Shown here: positions 54,751 through 61,989 of the stretch, piece by piece | Numbering within the stretch: the stretch's first letter is position 1 | Layout: every line of letters begins with the position of its first letter | Assembly: GCF_030704685.1 (NCBI RefSeq) | Contig: NZ_JAUZDX010000010.1 | Location: forward strand, 62,001-126,000 | Source of the DNA: Acidovorax sp. A1169 | GTDB lineage: Bacteria; Pseudomonadota; Gammaproteobacteria; Burkholderiales; Burkholderiaceae_C | DNA length: 64,000 nucleotides | Direction of reading: 5' to 3' | Notes under the pieces: generated by a model | What the model was told of the DNA's origin: nothing | The model's input: only the letters and a program-made list of their open reading frames with translations | The model's database searches: none | Made by a program: the position numbers and the translations under genes

Positions 54751-55514
54751 GGCGTGCTCCTGTGGAGGTGGGGAAGAAAAAACCGCTGGTGCGCCCAAGA
54801 AATGGAGGGAGGGACGGAGAGGGGCGCGCGGTTGGAAAGGGGTGGGGCGGCGGGCCGCTATGAGGCCCTGGAAACGCTGCCGTTGGTGTGTGCTGTGCCT
54901 TACGAGGTGCTGACCCCGACCAACGCGCAGCGACCGCAGTCGCCGCCCCGAAATGGTCCCCGCTGCTTTCCCGGGGTGGTCGTGATCGCTCTCTTGCACC
55001 AGAGTGCCCAGCGCCCGCCTTGGCCTTCGGCGGCGGTATGGGTGCGTCGGGTGCTCATGCCATCACTGAAGCGGGCCCGGTGACACTCGGGCTTGCATGC
55101 CTTTGCAGGGCCTCGCAACGCGGCTTGTCCTGCATGTTTCGGAGGGTTTTGGTGCCGGACATCGAACACCAAGCGTGTGCTCTATCCACGCCGCCGCTTC
55201 AGTGATGGCCCTGTTGCCAGGGCATCCATGCCGCATTTCCTCCCCACGCTGGGTGGGGCATGCGGCCTGCGTTTTTGCGCAGAGCCCAAGGGGAGGGAGT
55301 GACCGCCACTAATTCACCCTTGGATGGCACCTTGCTGTTCTTGGCAGTGCCGCCTCACCTGTCTCTATCCCCGACAGTCCGGGCCTCAGCATTCGCGAGA
55401 GGTTGTTTGTGATGGGCACCTGTTGCCAGGCGTAATCACGCAGCTTTTTAAGGAGCCGGGCGGCCGGGGTCGATGCCTTGGTGCCCATCGCTGCTGTGTG
55501 CTGCGATGGGTTGA
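54751..55514 (-). other. Long gene-free leader of the left arm, with inverted repeat
   Basis: About 760 nt between the left promoter and the first leftward gene hold no convincing frame. A perfect 16-bp inverted repeat (55059-55074, GCCATCACTGAAGCGG, and 55194-55209) is separated by 119 nt. It could fold into a long-range stem in the leader RNA, or mark an antitermination or small-RNA region. No N-like protein is recognised. Confidence 0.45.
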
Positions 55515-55543
55515 ATTATGCAAACAGGTTTGCCGTTGTGCAA
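55515..55543 (-). promoter_or_regulatory. Left early promoter (PL-like)
   Basis: On the minus strand TTGCAC (55543-55538), 17 bp, CATAAT (55520-55515) forms a good sigma70 promoter driving the left arm. An operator half-palindrome (55519-55534) covers the region between the boxes. Confidence 0.7.
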
Positions 55544-55567
55544 GCATTATTTGCAATTTAGTTTGCA
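55519..55567. promoter_or_regulatory. Left operators of the CI-like repressor
   Basis: Two sites match the right-operator pattern TGCAAA-N4-TTTGCA: 55519-55534 (second half TTTGCC) and 55552-55567 (first half TGCAAT). A third, looser TGCAAG...TTTGCA with five-base gap overlaps the latter at 55539-55555. They sit on the left promoter. Confidence 0.65.
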
Positions 55568-55609
55568 TTTGATCTAGACTGCCCGTCACGCCCATCCCGG
55601 GCGGGCATG

Positions 55610-55630
55610 AAAAAGCCACCCGAAGGTGGC
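55610..55630 (-). terminator. Leftward terminator with UUCG loop
   Basis: Read leftward, GCCACC-TTCG-GGTGGC is followed by TTTTT. The stable C(UUCG)G-type loop and T-tract make this a good intrinsic terminator. It would end transcripts of the Cas2-like gene before the left promoter. Confidence 0.75.
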
Positions 55631-55642
55631 CAGGAGAATCAA

Positions 55643-55864
55643 ATGACAAACGACGGGTCAGCGAGTGCGCGGCTTGTGCAAGACGGCCGTAAGTTCTATT
55701 TGGAGGCGTGCACGTCAACTGGTGAACGCGCGTTGACGCGGTTGGCGGAAAGCGGGGCTGGCGTTTTGGTATCGCCGTCCACTTCGGTGGCTACAGGGCG
55801 CCCTTCAACCACTCCATCACATCATCCTGTTGAGCTCGGCCCCACCACGGCCGGTTCAACGTAA
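55643..55864 (+). CDS. Possible small rightward phage protein
   Basis: The 73-residue frame starts at ATG 55643 with AGGAGA in front. Its first half is ordinary (SARLVQDGRKFYLEACTSTG), the second Ser/Thr/Pro-rich. The last 74 nt overlap the antisense Cas2-like gene, so the true extent is unsure. Confidence 0.45.
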   Translation: MTNDGSASARLVQDGRKFYLEACTSTGERALTRLAESGAGVLVSPSTSVATGRPSTTPSHHPVELGPTTAGST

Positions 55865-56060
55865 TCACAAAGCAGTTGTCATCAGCATCCAGAAGGGGTG
55901 CTAGGGCGTTGTAGACCTGCTCGGGCGGTAGGTCGGTGGAGACTGCATAAGACGACTCTGACAGCCGCGCCCATGCAGGGAACAGGTCTTTTAGCGTCTG
56001 AAGCAGTGGTGGACGCTTCGTCTCGTTGTTGAGGTCGTATGTGATCAGCAAAACTGCCAT
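55791..56060 (-). CDS. Cas2-fold-like (SinR/VapD-type) small protein
   Basis: The 89-residue protein begins MAVLLITYDLNNETKRPPLL with later SSYAVSTDLPPEQVYNALAP and CFVITLNRPWWG. The pattern beta-alpha-beta with YDLN and the SSYxVST strand is that of SinR-like/Cas2-like ferredoxin-fold proteins. No CRISPR array or other cas gene is near. GGAGGG precedes ATG 56060. It is leftward, ahead of a UUCG terminator, so it is probably transcribed alone from a lysogenic or own promoter. Confidence 0.65.
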   Translation of the reverse strand: MAVLLITYDLNNETKRPPLLQTLKDLFPAWARLSESSYAVSTDLPPEQVYNALAPLLDADDNCFVITLNRPWWGRAQQDDVMEWLKGAL

Positions 56061-56176
56061 GGTCCCTCCCAGGGATGGTTGTTGAGGAACATCCATCGTA
56101 GCCCGGAAGGGCTTTTTTCTCGTGTGCTGAATGGCAGGCCTTCGCGAGGCCTTGGCAACTGCCCGACGATGAGTAA

Positions 56177-56196
56177 TACTGTTATTTCATACAGTA
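56177..56196. promoter_or_regulatory. LexA (SOS) box
   Basis: TACTGTTATTTCATACAGTA is a perfect 6-bp-armed palindrome with CTGT-N8-ACAG, the enterobacterial-type LexA consensus also used in beta-proteobacteria. It lies 15 nt before the ATG at 56212, so that gene should be induced by DNA damage. Confidence 0.85.
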
Positions 56197-56211
56197 TTAA
56201 AAGGTGCGAAC

Positions 56212-56502
56212 ATGCAGAACGACGAGAGCGGTGCGGTGGGTGAACTGGTCGCCCAGATGCGAAACGAAGAGGTGGGGGTTCCCTTGGTGCGCGATGTAGC
56301 TTTGGCCTATGCGCGCCAAGTGGCAGCGATCGCGCACAAGCTGTCGCCCGATGAGCTGGCGTCTATGGTGGAGCTAGGTGTGGTGATTGATCGGCGGTCG
56401 TCGCGCCTGGTGCCGATCATGGGGTCGATTGGCGACGAAGGATGGATTTCCGACAACCTCGGACGTCCACAAACGTCTTTAGGCGGTGGTCGGCCGCTGT
56501 GA
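56212..56502 (+). CDS. SOS-controlled small phage protein
   Basis: The 96-residue protein (ATG 56212, AAGGTG upstream) is helical in its first two thirds (GELVAQMRNEEVGVPLVRDV, YARQVAAIAHKLSPDELASM) and ends with a Gly-rich tail. It has no recognised domain. Placement directly behind the LexA box and close to the repressor suggests a role in prophage induction, for example as an antirepressor. This is inference. Its 3' end overlaps the antisense HNH gene by 86 nt. Confidence 0.65.
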   Translation: MQNDESGAVGELVAQMRNEEVGVPLVRDVALAYARQVAAIAHKLSPDELASMVELGVVIDRRSSRLVPIMGSIGDEGWISDNLGRPQTSLGGGRPL

Positions 56503-56737
56503 TCCACTGCATGTTGCTGGGGTGGTCCGCGCCACCCGCGCACAACGGCACGATGTGATCTACCTGCCAGCCAGGACACGCGCCACGGGCACGGCCGGTG
56601 GCGGGGCAGGGCTGCTCAGCCTTGAAGGCCCGGACCTGCGCCTGGTCGCGGGGGATACGGGCCTCGGCTGCCAGCGGAGTCAGTACCGCTACAGCCAGCA
56701 ACGCCCGCAGCACACTCAATACTGCTCGCTCCGCCAC
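56417..56737 (-). CDS. Exported HNH-like nuclease
   Basis: The 106-residue protein has a signal peptide (LSVLRALLAVAVLTPLAAEA) and an HNH-type core: CPGWQVDHIVPLCAGGADHP, SNMQWITAADHRLKT. The Cys pair and DH...N...H pattern fit small HNH proteins of phages and bacteria that are secreted or periplasmic. It begins 22 nt inside the repressor 3' end, so both may share the repressor transcript. Its role in a lysogen is unclear. Confidence 0.7.
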   Translation of the reverse strand: MAERAVLSVLRALLAVAVLTPLAAEARIPRDQAQVRAFKAEQPCPATGRARGACPGWQVDHIVPLCAGGADHPSNMQWITAADHRLKTFVDVRGCRKSILRRQSTP

Positions 56738-57483
56738 ACGGTGAGTACCTTCCCCAGAACCTCGAAGTGAGGGTTGTGCGGCGATATGTCGTAGGGGGGG
56801 AAATCTGGATTCTTCGAGATGATGCGCAGAATGAACCCGGGGCCATTGAACTCTGGTACGCGCTGGACAAGCTTTATGAAACCCTCATCCCCGACCCGGA
56901 AAAAGAACACCCCTTCTTGATCCACCACCTTCACCCCGGTATCGACTAGCAAGGGGTCGCCAGGGTTGTACATCGGACGCATTGAGTGGCCAAAGCCGGT
57001 GACGATGCACAGATTTCTGAACCCTGTGTGCGTTGGAACGTTGCGGTTCAGCCATTCCTGGCTGACTCGCCAGCTTCGAATGATGCCCGGTTGATCGTCC
57101 AACAGAAGCCGACCAGTGGTGTCCATACCGCCACCTGCGTCGTATTGGGTGATGACCATGTCAGGAGGGGAATCGATGCTGGAGACCGGCGCTTCATGGG
57201 GCGCTGGCGCTGGGCTGTCGATGACGCTGCCTTTGTCCGGCTTGAACGATCCCGCTGCCAATGCTTCCGCAGTCGAACCCATCGCCGCCGCCAGCGCGGT
57301 CAGGTAGCGGACTGTCCGAAATTCCTTCTCAAGCAGTTGCTCGATGTTCTGTCGTTTGCATCTCTCCCCTTCTGGGAGGTCGCGCTGGAACTTTGCGACG
57401 GCTTCGGCAAGTTTCGCGGGGCTGTAGCCCTCGCCCTTGGCTTCGATGAACGCCCTGACTTGATCGGCAAGTGACTTTTTCAT
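56716..57483 (-). CDS. CI-like repressor with S24 peptidase domain
   Basis: The 255-residue protein has an N-terminal DNA-binding helical domain, a linker with an Ala116-Gly117 pair (QYDAGGG) suitable for self-cleavage, and an S24 LexA-like peptidase with Ser167 (GFGHSMRPMYNPGD) and Lys204 (GDEGFIKLVQR). It should keep the prophage dormant and be cleaved upon RecA activation. ATG 57483 directly abuts the first right operator, with no ribosome site; leaderless translation as for lambda cI is possible. It is divergent from the Cro-like gene. Confidence 0.88.
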   Translation of the reverse strand: MKKSLADQVRAFIEAKGEGYSPAKLAEAVAKFQRDLPEGERCKRQNIEQLLEKEFRTVRYLTALAAAMGSTAEALAAGSFKPDKGSVIDSPAPAPHEAPVSSIDSPPDMVITQYDAGGGMDTTGRLLLDDQPGIIRSWRVSQEWLNRNVPTHTGFRNLCIVTGFGHSMRPMYNPGDPLLVDTGVKVVDQEGVFFFRVGDEGFIKLVQRVPEFNGPGFILRIISKNPDFPPYDISPHNPHFEVLGKVLTVWRSEQY

Positions 57484-57548
57484 TGCAAACGATTTTGCAG
57501 CTATTGCTTGCAATCTAGTTTGCGTGATACATTGCAAACTAATTTGCA
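57484..57548. promoter_or_regulatory. Right operator region with three operators
   Basis: Three sites follow TGCAAA-N4-TTTGCA: 57484-57499 (perfect), 57509-57524 (TGCAAT...TTTGCG), 57533-57548 (perfect). Start-to-start spacing is 25 and 24 bp, like lambda OR. The rightward promoter is probably TTGCTT (57504-57509) with extended -10 TGATACATT (57525-57533). Confidence 0.8.
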
Positions 57549-57562
57549 TTCGAGTCACCCAT

Positions 57563-57817
57563 ATGGCAAACAGCACCGGTATTCAGCGCGCCGTCGAATC
57601 CTTCGATGGCAGCCCATCCAAGTTGGCGAAGGCCGTTGGAGGTGGCGTTCTTCGTCAGCACGTTGAGCATTGGCTCAAGACGGGCCGTGTTTCTGCGGAG
57701 CGCTGCCCAGAGGTGGCCGCCGCAACTGGCATCCGCTGTGAAGACCTCAATGATCAAGTGAATTGGGCGCTGGTACGTTCCAGTGAGCCAACCAAGACGG
57801 AAGCCGCCCATGGCTGA
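57563..57817 (+). CDS. YdaS/Cro-like DNA-binding protein
   Basis: The 84-residue protein matches YdaS-type Cro proteins: GIQRAVESFDGSPSKLAKAV, HVEHWLKTGRVSAERCPEVA, AATGIRCEDLND. It should bind the shared operators and favour lytic growth. ATG 57563 is chosen over an upstream in-frame start within the operators. Its stop overlaps the next gene start. Confidence 0.82.
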   Translation: MANSTGIQRAVESFDGSPSKLAKAVGGGVLRQHVEHWLKTGRVSAERCPEVAAATGIRCEDLNDQVNWALVRSSEPTKTEAAHG

Positions 57818-58211
57818 GCAGGACCGCCTCCGCAGCGTGAAGAGCGGGCCGCTGTCACGAAAGGGGCGCATGCACTGGGCCCCACCCCTTGCGCGCGAGT
57901 TCGCCCGCGTTGCTGAAGGCTTTGACGTGCCGCCTGCGCCACGCCAGCACAGTGAGCACTGCAAGGCCTGCGGCCATCTGTATGAGCCAGGACCGTGGAA
58001 CGAGCCGAACCCCTGTCCCCATTGCCCCATGCCATGGCTGATCCCGAAGGAAAAATTCTGGCGCAACCGCGACGCGCGCCTCAGGGCTGAACAAGCCGCT
58101 GGATGCTCTGCGCCATCGACTGGAGTCCGTTCAGCCATTCGTCGGCTACTTCGCTGGATGGCAGTGCTTGGCTCTCCCAGGTCAATACGTTCTGGGGGTA
58201 GCCGTTCATGA
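57810..58211 (+). CDS. Zinc-ribbon-containing phage protein
   Basis: The 133-residue product has a Cys4 ribbon (CKACGHLYEP...CPHC) near residues 53-75 and a basic C terminus. It overlaps the Cro-like gene by 8 nt and, at its 3' end, the antisense 80-residue gene by 131 nt; the tail after AEQAAG could therefore be non-functional. Role is unknown. Confidence 0.6.
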   Translation: MAEQDRLRSVKSGPLSRKGRMHWAPPLAREFARVAEGFDVPPAPRQHSEHCKACGHLYEPGPWNEPNPCPHCPMPWLIPKEKFWRNRDARLRAEQAAGCSAPSTGVRSAIRRLLRWMAVLGSPRSIRSGGSRS

Positions 58212-58323
58212 AGATTGCCTTCTTGTCCGGCGGCAGAAGCCCTACCAGCGTTGCAATGGCCAAGGCCAATGCCTCGCGCGCGCCGTCTTCGTATGTGCGG
58301 TGTTCCGGTGATTCTTCTGGCAT
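58081..58323 (-). CDS. Small antisense phage protein
   Basis: The 80-residue product has an acidic start (MPEESPEHRTYEDGAREALA) and ends with a helix WLNGLQSMAQSIQRLVQP. GAGAGGGG stands before ATG 58323. It runs opposite to the surrounding rightward genes, so it may be expressed in the lysogen. Confidence 0.55.
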   Translation of the reverse strand: MPEESPEHRTYEDGAREALALAIATLVGLLPPDKKAIFMNGYPQNVLTWESQALPSSEVADEWLNGLQSMAQSIQRLVQP

Positions 58324-58409
58324 GTCTGCCCCTCTCGGGAATGGTTGTGTAGGAGCTTCCATTCTGCCCCGGGAGAGGGCAGGCACCCGATTGCACAGGG
58401 AGGCCATCG

Positions 58410-58667
58410 ATGGTTGACCTCGAACCGATGCGGCGGGCTACCGAGGCGCTGGCGGCCAGCATTGCGGCGCTCCAGGCCGAGCTCAATGCTCTGCAGAACG
58501 CGATGAATGCCCAGGCGCACCACAGCTACCGGGACCCGCCTCCGCCTGTGATGGCTGCGGGCCGGATGCTGGACCCTCCCGCCGTACCGTGGCCGCACCT
58601 TCCACAGCCCGTGACCTGCGCAGCGCCTGCCACTGTCTGGCAATGGAGCCACGCACAGCACCGCTGA
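58410..58667 (+). CDS. Small coiled-coil phage protein
   Basis: The 85-residue product has an N-terminal coiled-coil-like heptad region (LAASIAALQAELNALQNAMN) and a proline-rich second half. GGGAGG precedes ATG 58410. No family is recognised. Confidence 0.6.
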   Translation: MVDLEPMRRATEALAASIAALQAELNALQNAMNAQAHHSYRDPPPPVMAAGRMLDPPAVPWPHLPQPVTCAAPATVWQWSHAQHR

Positions 58668-58776
58668 ACGACGTGAACGGCCTTTCGCTTTCTCTTCGCC
58701 CTGTCTCCGCAATGGAGCGGGCGCCACCGCCGTGCTGTTCGCCGGCGGGTTCCTGATCAATTTCCACGGGGGTGGC

Positions 58777-59049
58777 ATGCACAACAACGAATCCGAGAGC
58801 GGCCTGCAGTTCGCCAAGGCCCGCAACGACGAGAACGACTACACCGAGCTGCGCCTCACCGTGCCCAAGTGGCTCGCGGGTGTCATCGACGCGCACTGGC
58901 AGGTCCGGGGCGGCAACCGCTCGAGCGTGGCGGTAAAAGTACTGGGTGATTGGGCACGGCTTGAAGTCCATGCAGCTACTGTGACGACTCGTGTCCTGCG
59001 CGGCAATCCGGACCTTCCGGATTTGCCTCCGGAACTGAGGGAGGGCTGA
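58777..59049 (+). CDS. Ribbon-helix-helix-like phage protein
   Basis: The 90-residue protein has a core like small RHH/Arc-type DNA-binding proteins: YTELRLTVPKWLAGVIDAHW, then GGNRSSVAVKVLGDWARLEV. A regulator role in the early right operon is plausible. The ATG at 58777 (MHNNESESG) is set by sense. It is 2 nt from the next gene. Confidence 0.65.
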   Translation: MHNNESESGLQFAKARNDENDYTELRLTVPKWLAGVIDAHWQVRGGNRSSVAVKVLGDWARLEVHAATVTTRVLRGNPDLPDLPPELREG

Positions 59050-59051
59050 CC

Positions 59052-59243
59052 ATGTACGGCATTCGCCCTCTCACGCCCGAGGCCTTGCGCGCGCAGGCCC
59101 AGCAGGCTGCAGCGCAGCAGGTGCCGCTGCGCGAGGCCAACCACCACGAACCCGGCAGCGAGCTGTGGGTGCAGTTCAACCGCGCCTATAGCGAGCACGA
59201 GACGCGGCTCCACGCGCGGCGCCAGCGCAAGGCGGTTGCATAG
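59052..59243 (+). CDS. Small basic phage protein
   Basis: The 63-residue product is Gln/Ala-rich at first (EALRAQAQQAAAQQVPLREA), then YSEHETRLHARRQRKAVA. Its stop TAG is directly followed by the ATG of the replication gene. Function is unknown. Confidence 0.6.
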   Translation: MYGIRPLTPEALRAQAQQAAAQQVPLREANHHEPGSELWVQFNRAYSEHETRLHARRQRKAVA

Positions 59244-60158
59244 ATGGCCACGACACCCTGGTACCGCCTCTGGAGCGGCATGCAGAACGACCCGAAGTGG
59301 CGAACCATCGCGCGGCTGTCCCAGCAGCGCATTGGCGACGTGATCTCGGTGTTTCTGCACGTGCTCGACAACGCATCGAACGCGACCGAACGCGGGCGAA
59401 CAGAAAACCTGAATCCCGAAGACATCGCGAGCGCGCTCGACCTTGAGACGCAGCAGGTAGACGCGATCCTCGCCGCCATGCAGAGCCGCGTGATGGATGG
59501 CCCGGCTGTGTCTGCGTGGGAAAAACGCCAGCCAGCCCGGGAAGATGGGTCTGCAGAGCGGTCCAAGCAGTGGCGCGAGGAGCAAAAGGTCAAAAAAGAA
59601 CGCGAGCAACAGCAGCCGAACGCGACCGACCACACACCGAACGCAACCGAACGCACTGAAACGCCCAGAGAAGAGAAGAGAAGAGTAGATATACCACCTG
59701 ACGGTGGTAAGGCGCGCAAGCGCGCTGCCACCCCCGCAACTTCGCCACCTGGTCTCGAAGACGTGCCCGAGCGGATGCTTGCGGACTACATGGCCGTGCG
59801 GAAGGAAAAGCGCGCGGGCCCACTCACCGACACGGCCGTGAAGGGCTTGTTGCGGGAGGCAGACAAGGCGGGCATCACCGCGGCGGAAGCGGTGCAGGCT
59901 TGCTGCGAGTTCGGCTGGCAGGGCTTCAACGCCGGCTGGTACGCCGAACGCAAGAGCCATCGTGGAACGACTGCCGCCAGCACGGCCCCTGCCGAAACCG
60001 TCTACCAGCGCTCCATGCGCGAGCGAATGCAACAGGCCGTGCCCAGCATTGCCCGCCGTGCGCCGGCGCCCGCCCAAGACGCCGCCGACTTCTTCCGAAC
60101 CGTCGAGGTGCCCGCCCGCGTGGTGCCCGACTCCAACGCCATCGAGGTGACCCCATGA
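59244..60158 (+). CDS. Phage replication initiator (O-like)
   Basis: The 304-residue protein has an N-terminal winged-helix-like region (TPWYRLWSGMQNDPKWRTIA, GDVISVFLHVLDNASNA), a charged linker (SKQWREEQKVKKEREQQQPN) and a C-terminal domain with ITAAEAVQACCEFGWQGFNA. This matches phage replication proteins encoded just before a P-like gene. It probably recognises the phage origin, which in such phages often lies inside the gene; no clear iterons were seen by eye. ATGA overlap with the next gene. Confidence 0.72.
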   Translation: MATTPWYRLWSGMQNDPKWRTIARLSQQRIGDVISVFLHVLDNASNATERGRTENLNPEDIASALDLETQQVDAILAAMQSRVMDGPAVSAWEKRQPAREDGSAERSKQWREEQKVKKEREQQQPNATDHTPNATERTETPREEKRRVDIPPDGGKARKRAATPATSPPGLEDVPERMLADYMAVRKEKRAGPLTDTAVKGLLREADKAGITAAEAVQACCEFGWQGFNAGWYAERKSHRGTTAASTAPAETVYQRSMRERMQQAVPSIARRAPAPAQDAADFFRTVEVPARVVPDSNAIEVTP

Positions 60159-60610
60159 GCCTTCCTGCCGACTGGATCGACAAGATCTTCACCAAGCTGA
60201 CCCTGGCCTATGGCCGTGACTTTCTCGGCCGCTGGGAGGGGCTGGAGGAATCCGCCGTGAAGGCCGACTGGTCGCACGAGCTGGCCGGCTTCGAATCGCA
60301 TCCGGACGCGATCGCCTACGCCCTGGCCCATCTGCCGATCAAGCCGCCGACCGTGCTGGAGTTCCGCGCGATCGCCCGGCTGGCCCCGCCGCCACCACTG
60401 CCGCGCCTTGAGGCGCCCCGCGCGGATCCGCAGCGCGTGGCAGAAGCGCTGCAGCGCCTGGGTCCGATCCTGCAAGGCACCAGCACCAGGGGCGGCAAGG
60501 ACTGGGCGCACGCCATCGTGAACAGGGCCATGTCCGGCGAGCGCGTGACGCCGAACTCGCTGCGCGTGGCGCGCGAAGCCTTGGGCATTCCGAAGGGCGG
60601 TCGACCATGA
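60155..60610 (+). CDS. Phage replication P-like protein
   Basis: The 151-residue protein resembles lambda P-like helicase loaders: WIDKIFTKLTLAYGRDFLGR, AGFESHPDAIAYALAHLPIK, PPTVLEFRAIARLAPPPP, and basic tail. It should recruit the host DnaB helicase. It overlaps both neighbours by ATGA. Confidence 0.75.
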   Translation: MSLPADWIDKIFTKLTLAYGRDFLGRWEGLEESAVKADWSHELAGFESHPDAIAYALAHLPIKPPTVLEFRAIARLAPPPPLPRLEAPRADPQRVAEALQRLGPILQGTSTRGGKDWAHAIVNRAMSGERVTPNSLRVAREALGIPKGGRP

Positions 60611-60906
60611 GCTACATGAGCGAAGCCAACGCTATCGCCGCCACCCTGCGCGGAGAGATCCGGCTCAGCCCCCGCAGCATGCTCGGGCCTACGGACAAGC
60701 AGTTGAAGGTGCTGCAGTTCATGCGCGACTTCCACCGCGAACAGGACCAACTGCCGCCCGTGGCGTTCATCGCCCGGCACTTCGGCTGGCGGTCGCCCCA
60801 GTCCGCTTTGGGGCATGTCGACGCGCTGATCGCCAAGGGCCTGCTGCAGCGCAATGTCTGCGGAAAGCTGCGTTTCCCGCGCCCAGTAAAGGACGGTGCC
60901 GCATGA
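60607..60906 (+). CDS. LexA-type winged-helix DNA-binding protein
   Basis: The 99-residue protein looks like the DNA-binding half of LexA without a peptidase: LTDKQ-like GPTDKQLKVLQFMRDFHREQ, LPPVAFIARHFGWRSPQSAL, GHVDALIAKGLLQRN. It may compete for SOS boxes or act on phage promoters. Overlaps both neighbours by ATGA. Confidence 0.72.
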   Translation: MSYMSEANAIAATLRGEIRLSPRSMLGPTDKQLKVLQFMRDFHREQDQLPPVAFIARHFGWRSPQSALGHVDALIAKGLLQRNVCGKLRFPRPVKDGAA

Positions 60907-61334
60907 GCCTGATCCTTGGAATCGACCCAGGCGCCAGCACTGGCGTGGCCACCTACGTAGACGGCGAGCTCGCGTCGCTGGAGACGATCGCTCCCCACCA
61001 GCTGGAGCGCACGCTGCGCGCCGTGCTGCCCAGCCGCGTGGTGTTCGAGGACTCGCGCCTCGAGACGCGCGCATGGAACGCCCGGCAGAAGGCTGCCTAC
61101 GGCGCCGCGCTGGCCACCGCCCGCAGCCTTGGCCAGGTGGACGCCTGGTGCCGGCTGATCACCGACCTGTGTGCCGAGCTGGGCATCCCCGCCCACGGCA
61201 TCAGCCCCACCGCGAAGGGCGCCAAGCGCGACGCCGAGAGCTTCGCCATCACCACCGGCTGGAAGGGCCGGTGCAACCAGCACGAGCGCGACGCCGCCAT
61301 GGTGGCGTGGCCATACCGGCGCGCAGCACGTTGA
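60903..61334 (+). CDS. RuvC-like Holliday-junction resolvase
   Basis: The 143-residue protein has the RNase H-like RuvC pattern: first Asp in LILGIDPGASTGVA, acidic strand VVFEDSRLE, and C-terminal acidic/basic NQHERDAAMVAW. It should resolve branched replication or recombination intermediates before packaging. ATGA overlap with the wHTH gene. Confidence 0.83.
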   Translation: MSLILGIDPGASTGVATYVDGELASLETIAPHQLERTLRAVLPSRVVFEDSRLETRAWNARQKAAYGAALATARSLGQVDAWCRLITDLCAELGIPAHGISPTAKGAKRDAESFAITTGWKGRCNQHERDAAMVAWPYRRAAR

Positions 61335-61347
61335 AAGGAACACCATC

Positions 61348-61989
61348 ATGGAAAAGAAACTGAAGGCCTACGAGGTGCGCGAGCCTGACGAGGGCCATTG
61401 CTGCATCGAGTTCGCCACCAGCAACGCCGCAGCGCGGCGCCAGGGGGCAAACGAGCTGGGCACCGAGTTCGAATACGTCGAGCACTGCCGCCGCGCGCCT
61501 TGGGCGGATGCTTATGCCCCGGGACCCGTGCCCGTTGAGGCCACTCTCGCGGCGGGTTGGAGGTGGGGCTGTCAGCACTGCGATTGCACCTTTGATATCG
61601 ACGGCCGTGGCTACGACGAGGACGACGAGCGCGAAGACGACTTCGGCCCTGTCGGTGACGAACGGAGCGGCGTTTACTGCAGCGAGACCTGCCAGCAGCA
61701 GGAATGGGCCGAGCGCCGCGCGCGCAAGGTGCTGGAGTGCGCTGTCATCGAGGCCGCCGCAGCCGCCTATCCCGACGCCACGAACATCACGGCTCACGAG
61801 GACTACGGCACCGATCCTAAAAGCGGGCGCCGCCTTTCGGATGCGACGCACTGGAAGGCAGTGTTTCGAGTCCCCGGGCTGCAGTACGGCGTGCACTGGA
61901 TCCTAGGCGACGATTGTGTGAGCGTGTCGCAATGCGATGTCGAGGCCTGGAACGCGCGCAAGGCGCAGCAGGAGGCCGCCCATGCCTGA
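61348..61989 (+). CDS. Phage protein with zinc-finger-like Cys pairs
   Basis: The 213-residue product has CQHCDC and CSETCQQQEWAERR motifs (probable zinc site) and an acidic stretch DEDDEREDDFG between them. A C-terminal part with DNITAHEDYG-like region and HWILGDDCVSVSQCDVEAWN follows. Function is unknown. AAAGGAA precedes ATG 61348; it overlaps the DUF1367 gene. Confidence 0.68.
   Translation: MEKKLKAYEVREPDEGHCCIEFATSNAAARRQGANELGTEFEYVEHCRRAPWADAYAPGPVPVEATLAAGWRWGCQHCDCTFDIDGRGYDEDDEREDDFGPVGDERSGVYCSETCQQQEWAERRARKVLECAVIEAAAAAYPDATNITAHEDYGTDPKSGRRLSDATHWKAVFRVPGLQYGVHWILGDDCVSVSQCDVEAWNARKAQQEAAHA

Noticed and set aside
54771-54795. Fourth hairpin of the CCCGC type upstream of the first left-arm gene
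   Set aside because: An A-run followed by CCGCTGGTGCG is present, but the arms do not pair well, so it is at most a decayed copy.
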